From: Emiliania huxleyi CCMP1516 | Taxonomy: Eukaryota > Haptophyta > Isochrysidales > Noelaerhabdaceae | Length of the DNA: 64,000 bases | Reading direction: 5' to 3' | Assembly: GCF_000372725.1 (NCBI RefSeq) | Contig: NW_005199770.1 | Location: forward strand, 429,063-493,062 | Part shown: positions 20,901 through 32,163 of the stretch, piece by piece | Layout of the letters: every line of letters begins with the position of its first letter | Numbering within the stretch: position 1 is the first letter of the stretch | Made by a program: the position numbers and the translations under genes | Notes under the pieces: model-generated | Told to the model about the DNA's origin: nothing | Databases searched by the model: none | The model's input: only the letters and a program-made list of their open reading frames with translations

Positions 20901-22417
20901 TCACCCGCCGCAGGCCTTGCTCAACCAGGTCGAGCACACATGCGGCAGGTCCCGGAGGGTGGAGCCCGGCTCGCCCACCTTCACAAATACCTGCCGCACG
21001 AGCTCCGCATCGCGCGGGATGTGCAGGTAGTGCGGGGCCTGGGCGAGCCGGGCGCAAAACGCGTCCACGCCGGCGACGTCCTTGTCCTCGAGCACCGTCA
21101 CATTTGGGTACAAGAAGAGCGCGCGCGTGTCCGCGTTATACGTCACGTAGTGGGGCGTCGTGTCATCGTAGTGCTCGCGGCTACGGTACGGCGGCTCGTC
21201 GACAAACTCGAGCGTACCCATCTCCTGCTCCTGGTGCAGCGCGTGCCAGTGCTGCTCCCCATCCTCGTACACGACCAGGTGCTGGTCGGACGTCGCGTCG
21301 AACTGGCGGACGACGCCCGAGCACCAGACAAACTCGTCTGCCCTCTCCCACCATACGCGAACCCTGCATGGGGGGGCGGTGTGTGAGTCGGTGCTGGATA
21401 CGGTGCGTTGGGCTCGGTTGGTGTGTGGGGCGCGTACCTCAAGCCCATCACTTCGAGGGAGTACGACAGCAGTTGCTCAAAGTCGTTCTCGGCGCCAGGC
21501 ACGTGAAAGCCGGTGATGATGAACACGCCGTGGTCCCGTTGCAAGACTTGCCTCTGGCTCGTCACGCGCACCAGCGGCTTGCGGAGGAGGAGGGCGGTGC
21601 CGATCCCTGAAGCCGCGGCGCATAGTCGGTTCATGCCTGCAAACGAGAGCAGGTTCTCGCACGGCCGGGATGACGGCGCCCACACTTCAATTCCGAGCTC
21701 CGTCAACTCGAGGCCAAATCCGCTCATCATTGCCGCCTGACCACACACAAACTTTCCCGGCTCGGGGAGCAGCGTGACGTCAGTGATGTACTCGACCAAG
21801 CCGTGCGTTCGGTGTAGCTTTCGCGGGCGCGCCTCGCGAAGAATGCCGTCCGCGCGCAGCCGCTCGAGCGTCGCCGCCTGCGCCGCAAGCGTGGTGCACA
21901 GCGGCAGGTCGACCGCGCCGCCTGCCCGCCGGACAGTCCACTTTACGCGGACGGTGCCGGCTCGGCGCGTCCACTGGTGGCGCAGGCGCGCGGCAGCCGT
22001 CTTTGGCCGCGGCTTCGCGGTCCGCAGAGGCTTACCCCGCTTACTGCGCCTAGGCTTTGGCTTGGCGGCGCGGCGCGGCGCCGCCGCCTCCTCCTCTCCA
22101 GCATCTGTCCCTCGTTTCTGAGCACGCTTACTCCGCTCGCCGTCCGACTGAACGGTTGCCTTTGCTCCCGAGTCGCCGCACCGCAAGCGCCCTTCGAGGA
22201 TGCCAGCCGCCGACGGTACCATGTTTGCGAGCGTGTCGACGTTCGCCTTCTCGTTCGGCGTGCACTTTATGCAGTATCGCGCAGCCAGCCGCGACTGGTC
22301 CCGGGTAAAGTCATCGGAGCCATGGAAGGTGCGATGGATGGCGCAGTACAGGTATTCCCCACCCGTCCGGAGCTCGACGTACGTTGGCGTAACGAGGTGT
22401 GGCGGCACGTGAGGCAT
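20901..22417 (-). CDS. Predicted nuclear protein with zinc-binding N-terminus, basic region and Tudor-like domain
   Basis: Two exons: 22417-21438 and 21363-20901, phase 2, 480 residues (an in-frame ATG also exists at 22552). Near the N-terminus YCAIHRTFHGSDDFT..RYCIKC has a CxxH/CxxC arrangement like small zinc domains such as Stc1-type. Then comes a Lys/Arg/Pro-rich region (KPKPRRSKRGKP) suited to DNA or nuclear targeting, then a ~200-residue region of unknown type. Across the splice junction, VRVWWERADEFVWCSGVV followed by HLVVYEDGEQHWHAL matches the Tudor/PWWP-like pattern of chromatin readers (WxxxxxFYxGxV..H.V.YDDGD). Removing the 74-nt intron is what restores the Tudor motif, which supports the model. 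Confidence 0.65.
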
Positions 22418-22421
22418 GACA

Positions 22422-22526
22422 CCTGGCGAGTAGAGGCCCCGCCCACCCAGGGTACCCAGAGTAGGGACGCCGGGGCTCTGCCGCAAGAGACCTCGAGAGT
22501 GCGTGCGTGTGCCTCTACTCGCCAGG
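22422..22526. repeat. 16-bp inverted repeat upstream of the Tudor-like gene
   Basis: cctggcgagtagaggc (about 22422-22437) and its exact reverse complement (about 22511-22526) flank ~73 bp. Both arms are also next to a ggcatgaca sequence. This may be the footprint of a small element in the 5' region of the gene. Confidence 0.6.
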
Positions 22527-22552
22527 CATGACACGCAGGAGGGTGCGGGCAT

Positions 22553-23981
22553 TAAGAAAAGGGAAAAGATTTCCGCAAAAATCTACCGGTGCGCCGCAGT
22601 GGCGGCCCCGAGAAAAGGCCCGACACCATTGTGAACGGGCTTCCTTCGACGACGCAAATTGGAGCATGAGATCTCCGAAGCCCGCCAAAAAAAATTTCCT
22701 GCCCCACAGCGAAGCTTCACAGCGAGGCCACAGCGAAGCTTCACGAGGCCACAGCGAAGACGTCCAACACCTAGGTCAGCCTCGCCCCCCGCTGCTGCCC
22801 AACGCGAGCAAACGGGCGTGAGCAGCCGCCACCTGCCGAGGCGTTCATGTCACCGCGTCTGGATTTTCGCCAGCGCATATGTGCTTGAACACTCGTAGCA
22901 TGGCGGCGGCAGCGCGCGCCCACCCTCACTCAATCATCCACACCTGCAACTCTTCTTCCACTCATTCGCGCCTTTCTCGCCACTGCCTCAGGTCTCTACT
23001 CCTCAAGGGGGCGGAGGCGGCCATTCGCTGTCAGCAATTGTACTCTCCTCCCCGCCTCTCCCGCCCCCTCTCCGCCGCCGCTGCCGCTGCCGCCTCCTCA
23101 GCTTCCACTCGGGCCGCGCCTCCTCCGTCCCCGCCATTGCCTTGCCGTTGCGACGGCTGCCGCCTTCGCTCGCCGGGCCACACGCGACCGTCCGTCGCCG
23201 CCTCCACCCCCTGCGAGGCGAGGCTCCCGTGTGAGCCGTCAGCCACTAGTGAGGGAGGCGTATTGCCTGCGAGACGTCAGCAAGCTCCAAGGCCACCGCC
23301 ACCGCCACCGCCACCGCCGGTGCTTCCAGGACCATTACCACCGCCACCACCATTACCCCGCCGCCGCCTCCACCCTACTGTCACCTCTGTCCCATGCCGC
23401 CGCCACTGCCGCCGCCGCCACCACCACCACTACCACCATGGCAGAGGCAGGGAAGAGCGTGTAGACATATAGTTCGCAATCACATCTTGCAGCATGGAGA
23501 CCGCACAAGAGTTTTTTGTAAGTTCACCAGAAACACAAAGACAGAGTCCGAGTCGGGACGTACACAGCGCGAGAGGCACAAGTCGCGAGCGGTGCAAGAG
23601 ACAGAGGCTCCTCTGCGCGCAGTGGCCCCGACACAAGTCACATATGGGGGGCGCGCAAGGCGGACAGCGAGAACATAATGACGGGCGAGAAGCGCGGTGT
23701 GGCGTGAGGCGCGGCGTGGCGCGGCGTGCGGCGTGGCGCGGCGTGCGGCGGCCGCACGCCCTGTGGGCACACCCCACGTGTGTATACTGTACCATGCGAG
23801 GAGAGACGAGAAGACAGAGTTGGCGCGGCGTGCGGCGCGGCGCACGGGGTGCGGCGCGGCGCACGGGGTGCGGGCACAGAGCGGCGTGCGAGCACAGGGC
23901 GGCGCAGCTGCAGAAACGAGTGAGTCCGCTGAACATGCACAGTGGCTGCACGCGCCGTCAAGCCAGCCTCAGCGTGGCCGC
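22553..23981. repeat. Low-complexity intergenic DNA
   Basis: It contains short direct repeats of cacagcgaagcttca at 22709-22765, (cca/ccg)n at 23290-23440, and GC-rich tandem units based on gcgtggcgcggcgtgcggc at 23695-23760 and 23820-23900. Open frames here are of low complexity and are not called. No domain seen. Confidence 0.6.
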
Positions 23982-26900
23982 TCAGCCGCGCTGCCGCTGC
24001 GCCGCCTCGAGCGCTGCGTGCGCCGCGGCAAAGATGTTGGCGTCGATGAGGCGCGTCACGGAGGGCTTTGTGCATCCCTCCTTGACGTAGACGGTCACCA
24101 CCGCCTTGAGCGCGGGGCCGCAGCTTTTGTCGCCTGGCGCGGGCAGGTGGGCACCGGGGGGGGGGAGGAGTGATGCGCACCGGGGGGGGGGGGGGAGGAG
24201 TGATGCGCGGGCGCGAGAGGCTCGCGCGAGGGGATGCGACGGTTGAGGGGCTAAGAAGGTAAGGGATGGGGGTGCGCACCGGGCATGCCGCGGTGGCACG
24301 CGACGCAGTCCCCTGAGTAGGCCTCAGTGAGCAGCGCGAGGCCCACGCCCCCCGCGGCCTGCTGCAGCTGCGCGACGAGGTCCTCCTTTGGCGGCTCAAA
24401 CGAGCCCTCGGCGCTGAGCTGGTAGAAGCCGAGGGAACGCTCCGAGCCAGCGAGCCCAAAGACGAGGCGCAGCAGCACGGCGCGCGCGTGCGGGTCGCGG
24501 TGGGCGTTGCCGCCCGTGGCCGCCTCGTAGACCAGCAGCTTGAGCGACATGAACGCGTCGAGGCGCATGAGGCGCCTGTCTCAACGGTGGGGCGGCGGGT
24601 GCGTGAGCGGGGACTGCGCGAGCAGGAGGCGGACTGAGGGAGAGGAGGCGAGGGTTGGCTGAGGCACAGAAGGCCGTATGCGCGCGAGGGACAGAGCGGG
24701 AGGGACAGAGGTGTGCGAGGGCGTGAATGGTGAGAGGCAGGGCCCGGGGTGAGAGAGCGGCGCGCACATGCACTCCGCGATCGGCGGGCAGACGGCGTCC
24801 ATCGCCGCCACCTTGGCCTGGAACGAGGCCGTGGGCAGCTTCGTCGTGTCGAAGCGCGGCGGCACGAGCGGGATCATGAGGACCGAGCCCGGGTTGGTCG
24901 CGCGCAGCAGGTCCACGATTGGGAAGTGGCCAAAGAGGACGGCAGAGGCGGTCTTGCGGCGTGCAAACGATGCTGCGGAGAACCGCCGGTAGGCGGCGAG
25001 CACGGCCGACAAGATCGCGACCCCTGCGGACTGCATGTTCTCCGGTGTGAGGCCCTTGACGTACGCCTGAATGCTCGAGGCACCGGAGAGGGTAGAGAGC
25101 GCCCCGCCACCGGCCAGAAGCAGCGGCGTCTCGAGAGCGAGCTCCATGCTACTCGGGTTGAGCAGCGAGCTCGGATTGACGGAGTCCCAATCGCGGAGCG
25201 TGCCGGGAGGCGGGGCCTCATACGCGAGCACCATCTCCTTGTACCTCTCGGCGGCGGCCACGGCGACCTCGACCTCGAGCGCCGCCTTGGCGAGCAGCGG
25301 CCAAAGCCGCCGGAAGGCCGCGGCGAGCGCCGTCTGCACGCCGTCGTCCTTGAAGTCGATGTAGGTCGACAGCTCGTCGGGCAGCTGCAATGGCGCGGCC
25401 GCCCCCTCAAAGTCAGCGGCGCGACCGTCCTCGCTCGAGCTCGAGCTGGCCGGCTGGAGCTGCAGCGCGGCGGGCGGCTCGGCCTGCAGCGTGGCCTCGG
25501 AGCGCGGCTCCTTGCCGGCCTGCGCGTCAAAGCGGTCAGCCGAGACTGGGAAGCGGCCCTGGAACAGCGTGTGCAGGTAGCCGCCTTGCTGCAGCGACTC
25601 TTCGAGCAAGGTCAGGATGGGAAGGATGGCAAGCGCCTGGTTTTGCGACTGCGGCGCCAGGTGGCACCATGCCAAGCTCGCCGCGGATAGCCTCCCGAGG
25701 CCAGACCCGAAAGGCTGCAACTCCTCCAGGAAATTTCCCATCGCCTCCTGCGGGATTGGCCGGGCAGCGCCAGACAAGCCGACCAACAGGAAGTCCCAAC
25801 GCGCCTCGCTCGCCGCGGCCGCCTGCTTCCACCCGCCGTTGCCGCTGTGCATCGTGTCGGCAAGGAGCTCGGCGTCGCGCTCCCGCAACAACCGGAGCAG
25901 CACGCGCGACGCCGCCTCGGCCACGCTCTCTGCCTCGGCGGGCGCGCCGCCTGCCGGCACGAAGGCCCAGCGGGATGGGCTCCTGGGACTGCCTGCCGGC
26001 ATCCACTTGCAGTCCCCGCGCGCCTCCAGCTGGAGGCGCGCGAGGACTTTGGCTGACGTGGCCGCCCCGCCGGCGAGCGCCTCCCGCGCCTCGTCGAGCA
26101 GCTGCCTCGTGCCCTCCACGTGCAGCGCCTCGAGCGTGCCGAGAACCGCCTTGAGCAGCGCGAGCGCGGCGCGAGGCCCCGATGCCTCGCCGCGCAGCTG
26201 CACGCGGACGGCGGTGGACAATCCCAGGGAGTCCTCCGCGGGCGAGGCCAGCACGAGCAGCGATGCGAAATCGGTGTTGGACGCGCCCGGCATGAGAGAG
26301 CGGACCAGCGAGAGGGTCGCCAAGATGGAGCCGTCGAGGTTGGACCGCTGGATGAGGCCCTGCGGAGAGACGTCCCGGGGCGGCGCCTGGCCGGCGGGCC
26401 CGAATGAGCCGAGAATGGCCCGCACCATCACCGTGCACTCGACCGGCACGTCGCGCTGCTCCCGCAGCCGCCGCAGCAGCACGCGCGCCGCTGCCTCGGC
26501 GACGCTCGACGGCTTGACGGGCGCGTCCTCGGCCGCCAGGAAGTGCAAACCGCCGTGGCCACCGCGCCCGCAGCCAAGCCGAAGCATCCAATCCCCGCGC
26601 GCCAGTGCGACGAGGCGCGTGAGGAGCGCCGCAGGCGCCGCCCCGCCGGCGAGCGCCTCCCGCGCCTCGTCGAGCAGCTGCCTCGTGCCCTCCACGTGCA
26701 GCGCCTCGAGCGTGCCGAGAACCGCCTTGAGCAGCGCGAGCGCGGCGCGAGGCCCCTTCGCCTCGCCGCCCAGCTGCGCGACGGCGGTGGACAATCCCAG
26801 GGAGTCCTCCGCGGGCGAGGCCAGCACGAGCAGCGATGCGAGGTCGGTGTTGGACGCGCCCGGCATGAGAGAGCGGACCAGCGAGAGGGCCGCCAAGATG

Positions 26901-27103
26901 GTGCCGTCGAGGTTGGACGAGCGGAGGAGGCCCTGCGGAGAGACGTCCCGGGGCGGCGCCTGGCCGGCGGGCCAGTACCTGTTGGGGATATGCCGCACGA
27001 TCGCCGTGCACTTGGGTGCTGCCTCCTCTGACTCCGCGCGGGCCTTGACCGCGCGAGCCTCAGCCGCGGCGTCCACCTGAGACCTCTTACGCTTCGTCGG
27101 CAT
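23982..27103 (-). CDS. Large protein of unknown family with a recent internal duplication
   Basis: Three exons: 27103-24768, 24575-24280 and 24133-23982, giving 927 residues with matching phases. The start at 27103 (MPTKRKRSQ) is preferred because the open frame upstream lacks an ATG; the first residues resemble a nuclear localisation signal. Two copies of a ~150-residue Ala/Leu-rich unit (DVSPQGL..SSNLDG..LVRSLMPGASNTD and LGTLEALHVEGTRQ) are almost identical at DNA level (about 26640-26970 and 26075-26395). The C-terminal third contains CVACHRG and a final helix-rich exon. The fold appears mostly helical. No known domain recognised. Confidence 0.7.
24148..24198. repeat. Poly-G tracts in an intron
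   Basis: Two G runs of about 10-12 bases (around 24157-24167 and 24182-24193) followed by gaggagtgatgcgc in both places form a short duplicated unit inside the 24134-24279 intron. Confidence 0.7.
26075..26975. repeat. Internal coding duplication, ~330 bp per copy
   Basis: 26075-26395 and 26640-26975 are long near-identical direct repeats within exon 1 of the preceding gene, separated by less conserved sequence. Small in-frame indels distinguish them. Confidence 0.8.
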
Positions 27104-27243
27104 ACTGCAAGCAAGCGACCACTGCAAGCGACCACTGCAAACAAAGGGCGCGCTATTTTTCTTTTCTCTTCCAACCCCCGGTGCACTTGAGCGTAGGCCC
27201 CCGAAATAAAAGGAAAAAAATCAGACGCGGCGGAAGAGCCGCG

Positions 27244-29003
27244 ATGCTGCGCTTCGCGGCGGGTCTGTGCGTCGTCGCCGGGCTCCTTCAGCATGCTCCT
27301 CGCGCGCCCCGTGTCGCACCCCGCCCCTCGCGCGTCGCGCTCGCCGATCAGAGCTCAACGGCACCCTTGGCCTGCCGGTCACGTACGACGAGCAGAAGGA
27401 GCGGTACGCAGTCATGCTCGTGTCGAACCAATCGCGAGTCCTGCTCAAGCCTGGCAACCTGAAGCCATGGCTCGTCGAGCCGGCCAAGGGAGAGCCAGTG
27501 ACCGCGGTCGCCATCGGGACGGCATCGGTGGGCAGCTCGAGCTGATCAAAGCCGGCGCAGCGCACTCGCAAGAGGACGGCATTGCGGAGGCCGTCTACAC
27601 CCGGGCGCTGAACCTCGGCGGGACGGATGTTCGAATGCGCGCCGAGCTTGCGGCCGAGCTCTATCGGGGTGGAGGCGTGGAGATGCTCGTCCAGTCCATG
27701 GATGCACACATGCCCGACCGCCGGTGGCCGGACCCCTCTACTCTCCCCTCCTCTTCTTCACTCTCCAGCTCCTCTCAGCAGCCTCTCAGAGTGTTTGGTT
27801 TGTCAGTTGTTTGTGTCAGAGTGTCTCACACTCACACAGAGGACGGAGCTCTCTGATTGCCCTCCCGTCCTCGCACCCCAGGCGCGTCTTCTTCGCGCTC
27901 TTCTTCGTGAGCCAGCTACTCATCGCGGAGGAGGTCGGGGGTCGCGCCCCTCGCCCCGCCTCGATACCGCACGGCTCGCTCCCTCCTCACCACCAGCTCA
28001 CCACTCACCCACGCCCCAACCATCGCGCGCAGGACGGCACCGAGCGCTCTCTGGCGGCTGAGGCCAAGGAGCGGGCGGTGAGGGCCGGCTACTTTGACCG
28101 CCTGTGCGCCGCGCTCAAAGCACACACGACGAGCGACGTCCAGGTTTCATCCCGATTGGGCTCTGTCTCTTCTCTCCCCCTCTCCCGCGCACTCTCACGC
28201 CTTGCTCCTGGCCTCTGCACAGTGCACGGCGCTCTCGGCCTTTGCGCAGGGCGCGAGCGGCGGCGCCTTCGTCGGCACCGAGGCTCGCCGCTGCGCGGCG
28301 GCCCGCGCAGGCGGCCTCGAGGCAGTGCTCGCGGCGATGCGGCTCGCGCCGCACCGCTCGGCGGTGCAGCACTTTGGCATCACGGCGCTCAACGCCATAT
28401 GCGCGACGGGCAACGCCGTGGGCGTGCCTCCGGTCATGTCGCGCTGCGGCCTGGCCGTGCGCGCGGGCGCCCCCTCCTTGATCCTCGAGGCGATGCGCCG
28501 TTTCGGACACGTGCGCTCCGATCAGGGCGTGTGCCTGCACCGGATGCAGGGCCCCGACGGCGGAGAGATCGAGTGCGCCGTGCCCGGGTCGATCCTGCAG
28601 TCGGGCTGCATGGCCCTCGACTGCCTCGTGGCGGACGACGACGAGAGCCGCATCCAGGCGCTCAATGACGCGGGCACGCTCAAGGCGCGGCGATACCTAC
28701 AAGGTTGCGCCCTCTGTCCTCTCCCAGCTTACAACAGAACGCGTGCTCGCCGAGGTCGTGCGCGCCGACCCGGCATGCGCCGACATGGCGACCCACGTCA
28801 ACACCGCGTTCCAGGGCCCGCCCAAGCGGCTCGCCGAGATGAAGGTCATCGAGCCCCTCTTCGTCAGGCTCGTCGGCGACTCGGACATGACATCGCTGAT
28901 GGACGAGGCCGACCAGATGACCCTCGTGGGCACGCCGGAGGAGCCCGGCTTCATGCTCAAGGCGGCGCAAAAGGTGTGGGAGAAGACGGAGGGACGGGCT
29001 TGA
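27244..29003 (+). CDS. Armadillo-like repeat protein
   Basis: ATG at 27244 opens a hydrophobic, possibly targeting, N-terminus. A small beta domain follows (ELNGTLGLPVTYDEQKERYAV..KPGNLKP) of a type seen in other algal repeat proteins, then ARM-like helices. Well supported exons are [..]-27723, 27882-27933, 28033-28143, 28223-28684 and 28728-29003. Joining them gives helical repeats such as VEMLVQSMDAHM, FDRLCAALKAH, CTALSAFAQG, LEAVLAAMRLAPH and LQSGCMALDCL, the alternation expected of ARM repeats that bind partner peptides. Two frame changes before 27560 show that one or two introns in the 5' part are unresolved. The last intron (28685-28727, GC donor) is only 43 nt and is uncertain. Confidence 0.65.
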
Positions 29004-29326
29004 CGAGGAAGTTTGATTGGTGGACGTGTGACGAGGCCCGGCGCCCGGAAGTCGGATCGTATCGCGTATGACTATGTCGTCGTTGAGTCATATGAGTCTG
29101 GACCTCTCGCTATGCGGCAAGGAAATGTGGACCTGCCCCACCCCGGGCAGCCGCGCACCGTGCCGGCTGCCGCCTGCCGGGGCACACAGTGGAGTCGTGA
29201 GGAGATGAGAGATGAGGCCATAAGGCAACTGTGTCCACCACACTGATGGGTGAGGGGATGGAGTGTGTGGATCATTTTGAGAGTCTTCGGGCCGTTTGAA
29301 AAGGGTGTTCAAATTTACGGGAAACC
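29004..29326. other. Convergent intergenic region, nothing recognised
   Basis: 3' flanks of the ARM gene (plus) and of the kinase gene (minus). No ORF, repeat or motif was seen. Confidence 0.4.
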
Positions 29327-30526
29327 TTAAATCGACTTCCTCTTCCCGGCTCCGAATGGGTCCTCCATGATCGACCGCGGAGACCCGTGGCCCTCTGGAG
29401 CGAGGCCCTCTGTGACTCGGACCGCCTTGGTCGGCGTCGTCGGCGCCGGCAACGAGCGCTCCGTAAGGGGCGTGCTGTCGCCCCGTTTCAGCCACTGGTG
29501 TCCGAGGACCGCCTTCGCTTTCGTGCGCCGGCTCGGCTTCACCGTCAGCATCGCGTCCAGCAGCTCGACCGCGAGCGGACTGGGAGGCTCGCGCAACGAG
29601 CCTGCGACGAGCAGGCTACGCCCGCGGCCCTGCCGCTGCGCCTCGTTCAGCGCGTTGACCGCATCCGCAAAGGCAGCGTCGTCGTCGCGGCTAAAGGGGA
29701 AGAAGCCAAACAGCATCAAGTAGAGGATCACGCCCATAGACCAGACGTCGGCAGTCAGGCCGTCGTAGCCGCCGCAGTTGAACCAGACCTCTGGCGCCGC
29801 GTACCCGCTGGAGCCGACGAGGTTCTGCAGAGGCGTCTCGCGGTGGTACCCGCCGCGCGAGTCGCCGCGGGGCCGGTAGGCGTGCGAGAGGCCAAAGTCG
29901 ATCAGCTTGACGCCCCCGCTCTCGGTGAGGAGGATGTTTTCGAGCTTGAGGTCGAGGTGAGCGATCCCGTGGGCGTGGCAGTGCGACACGGCCGCCGCGA
30001 TGCCGCCAAAGATGCGCCGCGCCTCGGCCTCTTCCAGCGGCCGCGGTCGTCCGGCGCGGGCGATCCGGTCGTAGAGCTCGCCTCCGGACACCTTCTCGAG
30101 CACGACGCAGTACGCGTCTAGAGGCACACGGGCCGGATACGACCAGGGCAGGCGCGACAGAAGCCCACCACATCCCTCGATGATAGTACGCGCATAGCCG
30201 TGCGCGTACATGGCGACAATATTGCTGTGAGGGCCAAGCCGCTTGAGGATCTCGGCCTCGTTCACGATGTTTGGCGCGCCGCGGACCATGCTGGACACGA
30301 CCTTGACCGCAACCTCCACACCGCCGCCAGAAGCCGAGAACACACCGTCGCTGAAGGAGCCGGTGCCGAGCTTAGTTGAGGTAATTCGCCAGCGCCGGGC
30401 CGACGGCGGAGGTGGAGAGAAGCCGTGGTCGGAGCCGCGAGGCGACGGTGCGACGGACGGCGGAGGAAAGAGGCGGTGGCGAGAGCAGCGACGAGACGGT
30501 GCGCTGGACGGCGGTGATGCGACCAT
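29327..30526 (-). CDS. Serine/threonine protein kinase (CAMK-like)
   Basis: A single exon encodes 399 residues from the ATG at 30526; the open frame extends to 30583 without an ATG. After a Pro/Ser/Arg-rich N-terminus (1-45) comes a complete kinase domain: glycine loop LGTGSFSDG (53-61), VAVK with Lys75, helix C NEAEILKRL (about 89-97), HLDLKLEN catalytic loop (190-197), DFG (210-212), APE (244-246) and DVWSMGVILY (260-269) followed by a hydrophobic LFGFFPF. The catalytic loop is HLD rather than HRD, and the next residues (LKLEN) keep the Lys and Asn. HLD, DVWSxGV and FPF suggest the CAMK/SNF1-like group. A ~60-residue basic tail follows. All catalytic residues are present, so it should be active. 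Confidence 0.9.
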   Translation of the reverse strand: MVASPPSSAPSRRCSRHRLFPPPSVAPSPRGSDHGFSPPPPSARRWRITSTKLGTGSFSDGVFSASGGGVEVAVKVVSSMVRGAPNIVNEAEILKRLGPHSNIVAMYAHGYARTIIEGCGGLLSRLPWSYPARVPLDAYCVVLEKVSGGELYDRIARAGRPRPLEEAEARRIFGGIAAAVSHCHAHGIAHLDLKLENILLTESGGVKLIDFGLSHAYRPRGDSRGGYHRETPLQNLVGSSGYAAPEVWFNCGGYDGLTADVWSMGVILYLMLFGFFPFSRDDDAAFADAVNALNEAQRQGRGRSLLVAGSLREPPSPLAVELLDAMLTVKPSRRTKAKAVLGHQWLKRGDSTPLTERSLPAPTTPTKAVRVTEGLAPEGHGSPRSIMEDPFGAGKRKSI

Positions 30527-30754
30527 CCCGCCGAACAAGGGCTTGGCTGAAAGCGAGCGGCGTCTCAGCCTTGCTATTGACAAGAAAATACGTCGCGTGG
30601 CGCTGTGCGCAGGTCTGTGAGAGGTTGAGGTGCGAGCCCTGGAGGCCCTGGGGATGGGGGGAGACTACCCGCGGGCCTAGAAGGCCCGCGCGCAGGGGGG
30701 TGGGACATTGAGACCTGAGGGAGGGTGTAGAGGATGTAGAGTGTAGAGCGCTGT

Positions 30755-31075
30755 GAGAGAGATTTTTAGCAACACCAAACAACTCTAACACTCACACGTA
30801 ATTTGGGGCCTGGAGCCCTGTTCACGCGCGCGCGAGACGTGCAGACAGGGTTGCCAGGTGAGAGCGAATGGCGCGGTTCACGCCTCGCACAACAGAGAGA
30901 GAGATGCGCTCTGCATGGTGGGACATAAAAGAGAGCGAGTACTTGGGCGAGTAGGCCGTGCGGTCAACGCTGCCGCGCGCGACTTTGCGCGCGAGGCGGC
31001 GCAGCTTGAGAACGGCGGTGGGCGAGAAGCCGCCGCCGAACGTCTCGTGGAGCAGCAGGTTGAAGTTGTTTGTTT
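30755..31075 (-). mobile_element. 321-bp insertion with 9-bp target-site duplication, copy of the 57.77-58.09-kb sequence
   Basis: Flanked by gagcgctgt at 30746-30754 and 31076-31084. The right arm of the surrounding foldback element (31876-31915) carries the uninterrupted sequence. Read on the minus strand, the insertion matches 57767-58088 closely and both end in aaatctctctc. Relative to the 57.5-kb copy, it lacks the upstream coding part. Confidence 0.85.
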
Positions 31076-31264
31076 GAGCGCTGTAGAGCTGTAGAGATGT
31101 AGAGCGCTGGAGAGCGCTGTAGAGCTGTAGAGCTCTACATCCGCCGCGGGACGAGGCGCCTGCGTTGTAGAGCGATGTAGAGGCGCTCTACAACGTGAAA
31201 TCTCTACAACAAACTCTACATCATAAGCGGCGAACGAGCAGGGGAGGCACGGTCGCTCTCCGAC

Positions 31265-31558
31265 ATGAGGCGCGTTGCACTTGCCAGTGCGGCCCTGGCC
31301 TTCTGTCTACCCGCCCAATGGGTGGCAGGTGCCTCTGCTGCTATGGCATGCCTCACGGCTGCGACTGGCCGGCGCCTCGGCGCGTCAGCTCGGCTCGGCG
31401 TAGCGATAGCGGCCAGCGCAACTCGCCTGGACTCAACGCTCAGCCAGGAGCTCCCGCACGCGCTGGCGCGAGTCATGGCGCATGCAACGCGTCTGAATGC
31501 TCGCCTCGCCTCGCGCAAATGCGACCGTCCTCGCAGCCGACAGTCCACCGCCTGCTAA
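31265..31558 (+). CDS. Small ORF in the foldback spacer (doubtful)
   Basis: 97 codons from ATG 31265 (MRRVALASAALAFCLPAQ), which starts like a signal peptide and continues as Ala/Arg/Leu-rich sequence. It lies entirely between the arms of the foldback element. No homology recognised; may be chance. Confidence 0.2.
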   Translation: MRRVALASAALAFCLPAQWVAGASAAMACLTAATGRRLGASARLGVAIAASATRLDSTLSQELPHALARVMAHATRLNARLASRKCDRPRSRQSTAC

Positions 31559-32163
31559 AGAAGCACAGCGACGAATGCGGCACCGGCGACACATGGCAGG
31601 CTGGTCATGACGCAGTTATAGGGTGTTGTGTGCCGTCAGAGGGACTCTCTGTGTGTCAGGGATAGTCAGGGCTGTCCATCAGAGCTTCACTAAGCTCGGA
31701 GACACCCCATTAGCGCGGCTCGACCTCTTTGAGTCACTGCCTTCCCGGCGGTTTGGCTGTAGAGCCTCTACAACAAACTCTACAACAAAATCGCGCTCTA
31801 CATCGCTCTACAACGCAGGCGCCTCGTCCCGCGGCGGATGTAGAGCTCTACAGCTCTACAGCGCTCCAGAGCGCTCTACATCTCTACAGCTCTACAGCGC
31901 TCTACACTCTACATCCTCTACACCCTCCCTCAGATTGAGACCGGTCATGAATGAGTTCACAGGACGGCGTCACATGCATCGAAACAAATTTCTTATTTTC
32001 CTTTGGCTGCAGCTGCTGCGTCGGCGGCTGCTATATCCCCCGAAAGAGAGAACCCCACCAGCATAACTACCTTTTTTTCGGCTCGGCGTAGCCCAGCAAA
32101 AGCAGACGTTTTTTTCGGCTCGGCGTAACGATATCGAAGGAACCGCGTCCGCGTCCGCCGGCA

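Larger units (their letters stand above)
30709..31943. mobile_element. Large foldback element built of tgtagag units, interrupted by a nested insertion
   Basis: The left arm is in two pieces, 30709-30754 and 31076 to about 31195. The right arm, about 31790-31943, is their reverse complement in the same order. Both contain many tgtagagc-type units and a unique internal block (ccgccgcgggacgaggcgcc) that fixes the alignment. A spacer of about 600 bp lies between the arms. The left arm is split by the insertion at 30755-31075. The total is about 1.2 kb. No transposase was recognised in the spacer. Confidence 0.8.

Noticed and set aside
23638-24090. Ala/Arg-rich ORFs over the gcgtggcgcggc repeats
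   Set aside because: Low-complexity translations in several frames with no conserved features.
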